From positions 62,001 to 126,000 of the forward strand of contig JAFAGM010000139.1 in assembly GCA_023422775.1 (NCBI GenBank): a DNA stretch of 64,000 nt. Direction: 5' to 3'. Position 1 is the first letter of the stretch. The number at the start of each line of letters is the position of its first letter. The DNA is from Pseudomonadota bacterium. GTDB taxonomy: Bacteria; Pseudomonadota; Alphaproteobacteria; Rhizobiales; Xanthobacteraceae. Below are positions 62,481 to 64,000 of this stretch, one piece after another. The translations under genes and the position numbers were made by a program. The notes beneath the pieces were generated by a model that did not search any database, was not told the DNA's origin, and worked only from the letters and a program-made list of their open reading frames with translations.

Positions 62481-63197
62481 GTGGGATTTCCCGTCACCTG
62501 TTCTGTATGTGGCCGCAGCGTTTCGGATGATCTCGATTCCTCATCTCGTGCGCCTTGTACCAACTGCGGATCTACACTGAGAACTGTGCACGCCGAGGCC
62601 CGCATCGAAGCGCGTGCGACTGTCACCGCGATCGCCAGTGTAACCCTTGGTGAATTGAAGGCGGTGGTAACTGCGTCCAGTTTGGTGATGCAGACGGTAG
62701 TTGTTACCGGTGAACGGAGCAGCGAGGGTCAGTTAATAAAGGCTGTGGCCGTACCATGGTTCGAAATCGTGAAGCTCTTGCAAGCGGATCCAGCCGCAGC
62801 ATTTCAAATTCCGCCACGCAAGTGGGAAGAAATTATCGCTGGTGCATACAAACAGGCTGGATTTGACGAGGTTACGCTTACTCCGTCCAGCCGGGACTTT
62901 GGTCGCGATGTCATCGCCATTAAACGTGGGCTGGGAAGTATCCGCGTTATCGACCAGGTTAAGGCTTACAAGCCGGACCACCTCGTGACGGCTAACGACG
63001 TCCGGGCCCTCATGGGAGTACTGCCCACCGATACGGCTTCGAAAGGCTTTCTTACTACCACATCCGACTTTGCACCTCGGTTGCGGGAGGACCCGTTGAT
63101 TTCGCCGTACATCCCCTCGCGGCTGGAACTAATTGACGGCAGGATGCTCCTTGAACGACTACAAAATCTGGCGGGCTTGACCAGTACGTCCTCCTAA
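62481..63197 (+). CDS. Zinc-ribbon protein with Mrr-type restriction endonuclease domain
   Basis: A 238-residue protein from a GTG start, with AGGTGA seven bases upstream. The N-terminus is a zinc ribbon: Cys7, Cys10, Cys26 and Cys29 (TCSVCG and PCTNCG). From residue 108 a PD-(D/E)xK domain of the Mrr type follows: IPPRKWEEIIAGAYKQAGFD, the catalytic Asp143 in DFGRDVIAIKR, and Q159-V-K161 in VIDQVKAYKPD, then GFLTTTSDFAPRL. Mrr proteins cut methylated DNA, so a defence role is likely. It is less GC-rich than the core genes and lies in a probable island after tRNA-Pro. Confidence 0.88.
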   Translation: MGFPVTCSVCGRSVSDDLDSSSRAPCTNCGSTLRTVHAEARIEARATVTAIASVTLGELKAVVTASSLVMQTVVVTGERSSEGQLIKAVAVPWFEIVKLLQADPAAAFQIPPRKWEEIIAGAYKQAGFDEVTLTPSSRDFGRDVIAIKRGLGSIRVIDQVKAYKPDHLVTANDVRALMGVLPTDTASKGFLTTTSDFAPRLREDPLISPYIPSRLELIDGRMLLERLQNLAGLTSTSS

Positions 63198-63265
63198 ATT
63201 CAACGCGCCGCGCTTTCCTTCTACCGAACGCCTCCGTCGCTCCGTAATCACTCCTCGAAAAGTCA

Positions 63266-63296
63266 AAGGGCGAAGGCGGATCACGCCTTCGCCCTT
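63266..63296. terminator. Strong hairpin between convergent genes
   Basis: A perfect 13-bp stem, aagggcgaaggcg and cgccttcgccctt, with loop gatca. It lies between the Mrr-type gene and the HTH gene, which point towards each other, and probably ends both transcripts. Confidence 0.82.
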
Positions 63297-63321
63297 GCTG
63301 TCTGAAAACAGATCAGCCCCT

Positions 63322-63846
63322 CTATGCACATTGCAATTCATGTTGCGTTTCACGCCAGCCGCGCATCCTGTGCATGAAGATCGCCGGTCCATGCTGCTCG
63401 TCGCTTTTAACGAGCTTGTCAAATAGCTCCATGATCTTGTCCAGGATCTTATTGCCCTCAGGCTGTGCGCGCGGAGAGGCAAGGTAGAGTACACGCAACA
63501 TGAAATCGGCCGGACCGGGGATCGCATCCCCACGGCCTTTCTCCCAGCGCGCAATAGTCTGGTCAGAAACGCGCACAAGAGAAGCCAGCTCCGCCTGCGT
63601 CATATCCATCTGGCCGCGCAGGAATCGGATCTCTTTCGGCGCCAGCACCTTCCGTTTGGTCACCAGATGCAGCGCAATCGCCTTCCAGAGGCTGTCCATG
63701 TCCTCTATGGTCGTGAACTGCTCGCCGTCTACGGTCTCCCGCGTGAAGCCGTTGACCAGATAGACGTCGTCCAGTCCGCAAGCCGTGTAGTGCAGCGGCT
63801 CGCCCTCCGGATCTCTTCCATCAATCTTCATCAGCTGAAGGGTCAT
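63322..63846 (-). CDS. XRE/MqsA-like helix-turn-helix protein, likely antitoxin
   Basis: A 174-residue DNA-binding protein. The N-terminal domain has LHYTACGLDDVYLVNGFTRE (a pattern Y-x-x-x-G-L-D-x-V-Y-L-x-N-G-F seen in a family of HTH antitoxins) and the HTH is LRGQMDMTQAELASLVRVSD then QTIARWEKGRG. A C-terminal helix follows. The start at 63846 (MTLQLMKIDG) overlaps the stop of the upstream gene by four bases (ATGA), which fits a toxin-antitoxin operon. An alternative start is 63861. Confidence 0.85.
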   Translation of the reverse strand: MTLQLMKIDGRDPEGEPLHYTACGLDDVYLVNGFTRETVDGEQFTTIEDMDSLWKAIALHLVTKRKVLAPKEIRFLRGQMDMTQAELASLVRVSDQTIARWEKGRGDAIPGPADFMLRVLYLASPRAQPEGNKILDKIMELFDKLVKSDEQHGPAIFMHRMRGWRETQHELQCA

Positions 63847-64000
63847 TTTAGGTCTTCCCACTCGACGGTTTTGACGAATAGCCTTGAGTTGTGGACCGTC
63901 AAAACCACAACTCCGACCTCCCTTCGCCCTTTAACGGGGCGAACCATTTTTACTTTCCACTCGCCCGGATTTTTTCCCGGTTCGATTTCTCCCTGCGGGT
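63843..64000 (-). CDS. C-terminal part of a toxin-like protein (cut by window edge)
   Basis: An open frame enters from the right edge and ends at the TGA of the ATGA overlap. The visible 51 or so residues read PGEWKVKMVRPVKGRREVGV, VVLTVHNSRLFVKTVEWEDL and K. The strand-rich basic pattern (EWKxKMVxxxxGxREVGVVV, then FVKTVEWED) resembles small DUF4258-like toxins paired with this kind of HTH protein; the family name is from memory and uncertain. The gene start is outside the window. Confidence 0.62.
   Translation of the reverse strand, partial: PQGEIEPGKNPGEWKVKMVRPVKGRREVGVVVLTVHNSRLFVKTVEWEDLK

Overview
This is GC-rich chromosomal DNA of an alphaproteobacterium. Gene content and protein style point to Bradyrhizobium or a close Nitrobacteraceae relative. 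Supporting signs are a CcrM (GANTC) methyltransferase, DUF1236 and TIGR02301 family proteins, a uracil-DNA glycosylase of the type reported from Bradyrhizobium, a perfect FixK/FNR box, and many dispersed palindromic repeats of the kind common in that group. Almost all of the window is ordinary core chromosome.

Layout. 1-5.5 kb: smc (cut by the window edge), a DsbA-like thioredoxin-fold protein, a DUF721/DciA-like protein and mutY, with a higBA toxin-antitoxin pair sitting between DUF721 and mutY. 5-10.7 kb: a thioesterase, an FAD monooxygenase, two glutathione transferases, a secreted four-EF-hand protein and a small membrane protein. 10.9-15.8 kb: ccrM with GANTC sites at its start, a zinc metallopeptidase, moaB, a MarR-GNAT fusion and a small glycosyltransferase. 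15.9-25.5 kb: a radical SAM protein, rnhB, a GT39-like membrane protein, a uracil-DNA glycosylase, ETF-ubiquinone oxidoreductase, a TPR protein and ispE. 25.5-31.5 kb: a phosphate and ion block (Na/Pi symporter and PPK2 kinase on the minus strand, a large P-type ATPase on the plus strand) with a perfect FixK/FNR box in front of the ATPase. 31.5-39.3 kb: polyprenyl synthase, DUF2007, a methyltransferase, an S49 protease, glyQ-glyS and a methyltransferase. 39.5-51.3 kb: DUF1236, DUF3096, pyruvate phosphate dikinase with a histone-like tail, a SleB-type hydrolase, an MFS transporter, acuI, a secreted protein and a DUF2339 membrane protein. 51.4-62.3 kb: a phosphatase, the operon ygfZ-tag-HD hydrolase, a dihydroorotase-like protein, the operon NUDIX-TIGR02301-HAD, a YedK-type protein, a NUDIX gene remnant, and the operon tsaC-FAD oxidase-GNAT.

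From the tRNA-Pro(CGG) at 62.3 kb to the right edge the DNA changes character. It is less GC-rich and holds a zinc-ribbon/Mrr-type nuclease and a two-gene toxin-antitoxin-like operon whose first gene runs off the window. This looks like the left end of a genomic island in a tRNA gene and is the most likely place for a defence system.

The gaps between genes, especially convergent ones, carry about 16 palindromic repeats of roughly nine sequence families, several acting as likely terminators. Coordinates of repeats are approximate to a few bases. All functions are inferred from reading protein sequences; no database search was run.
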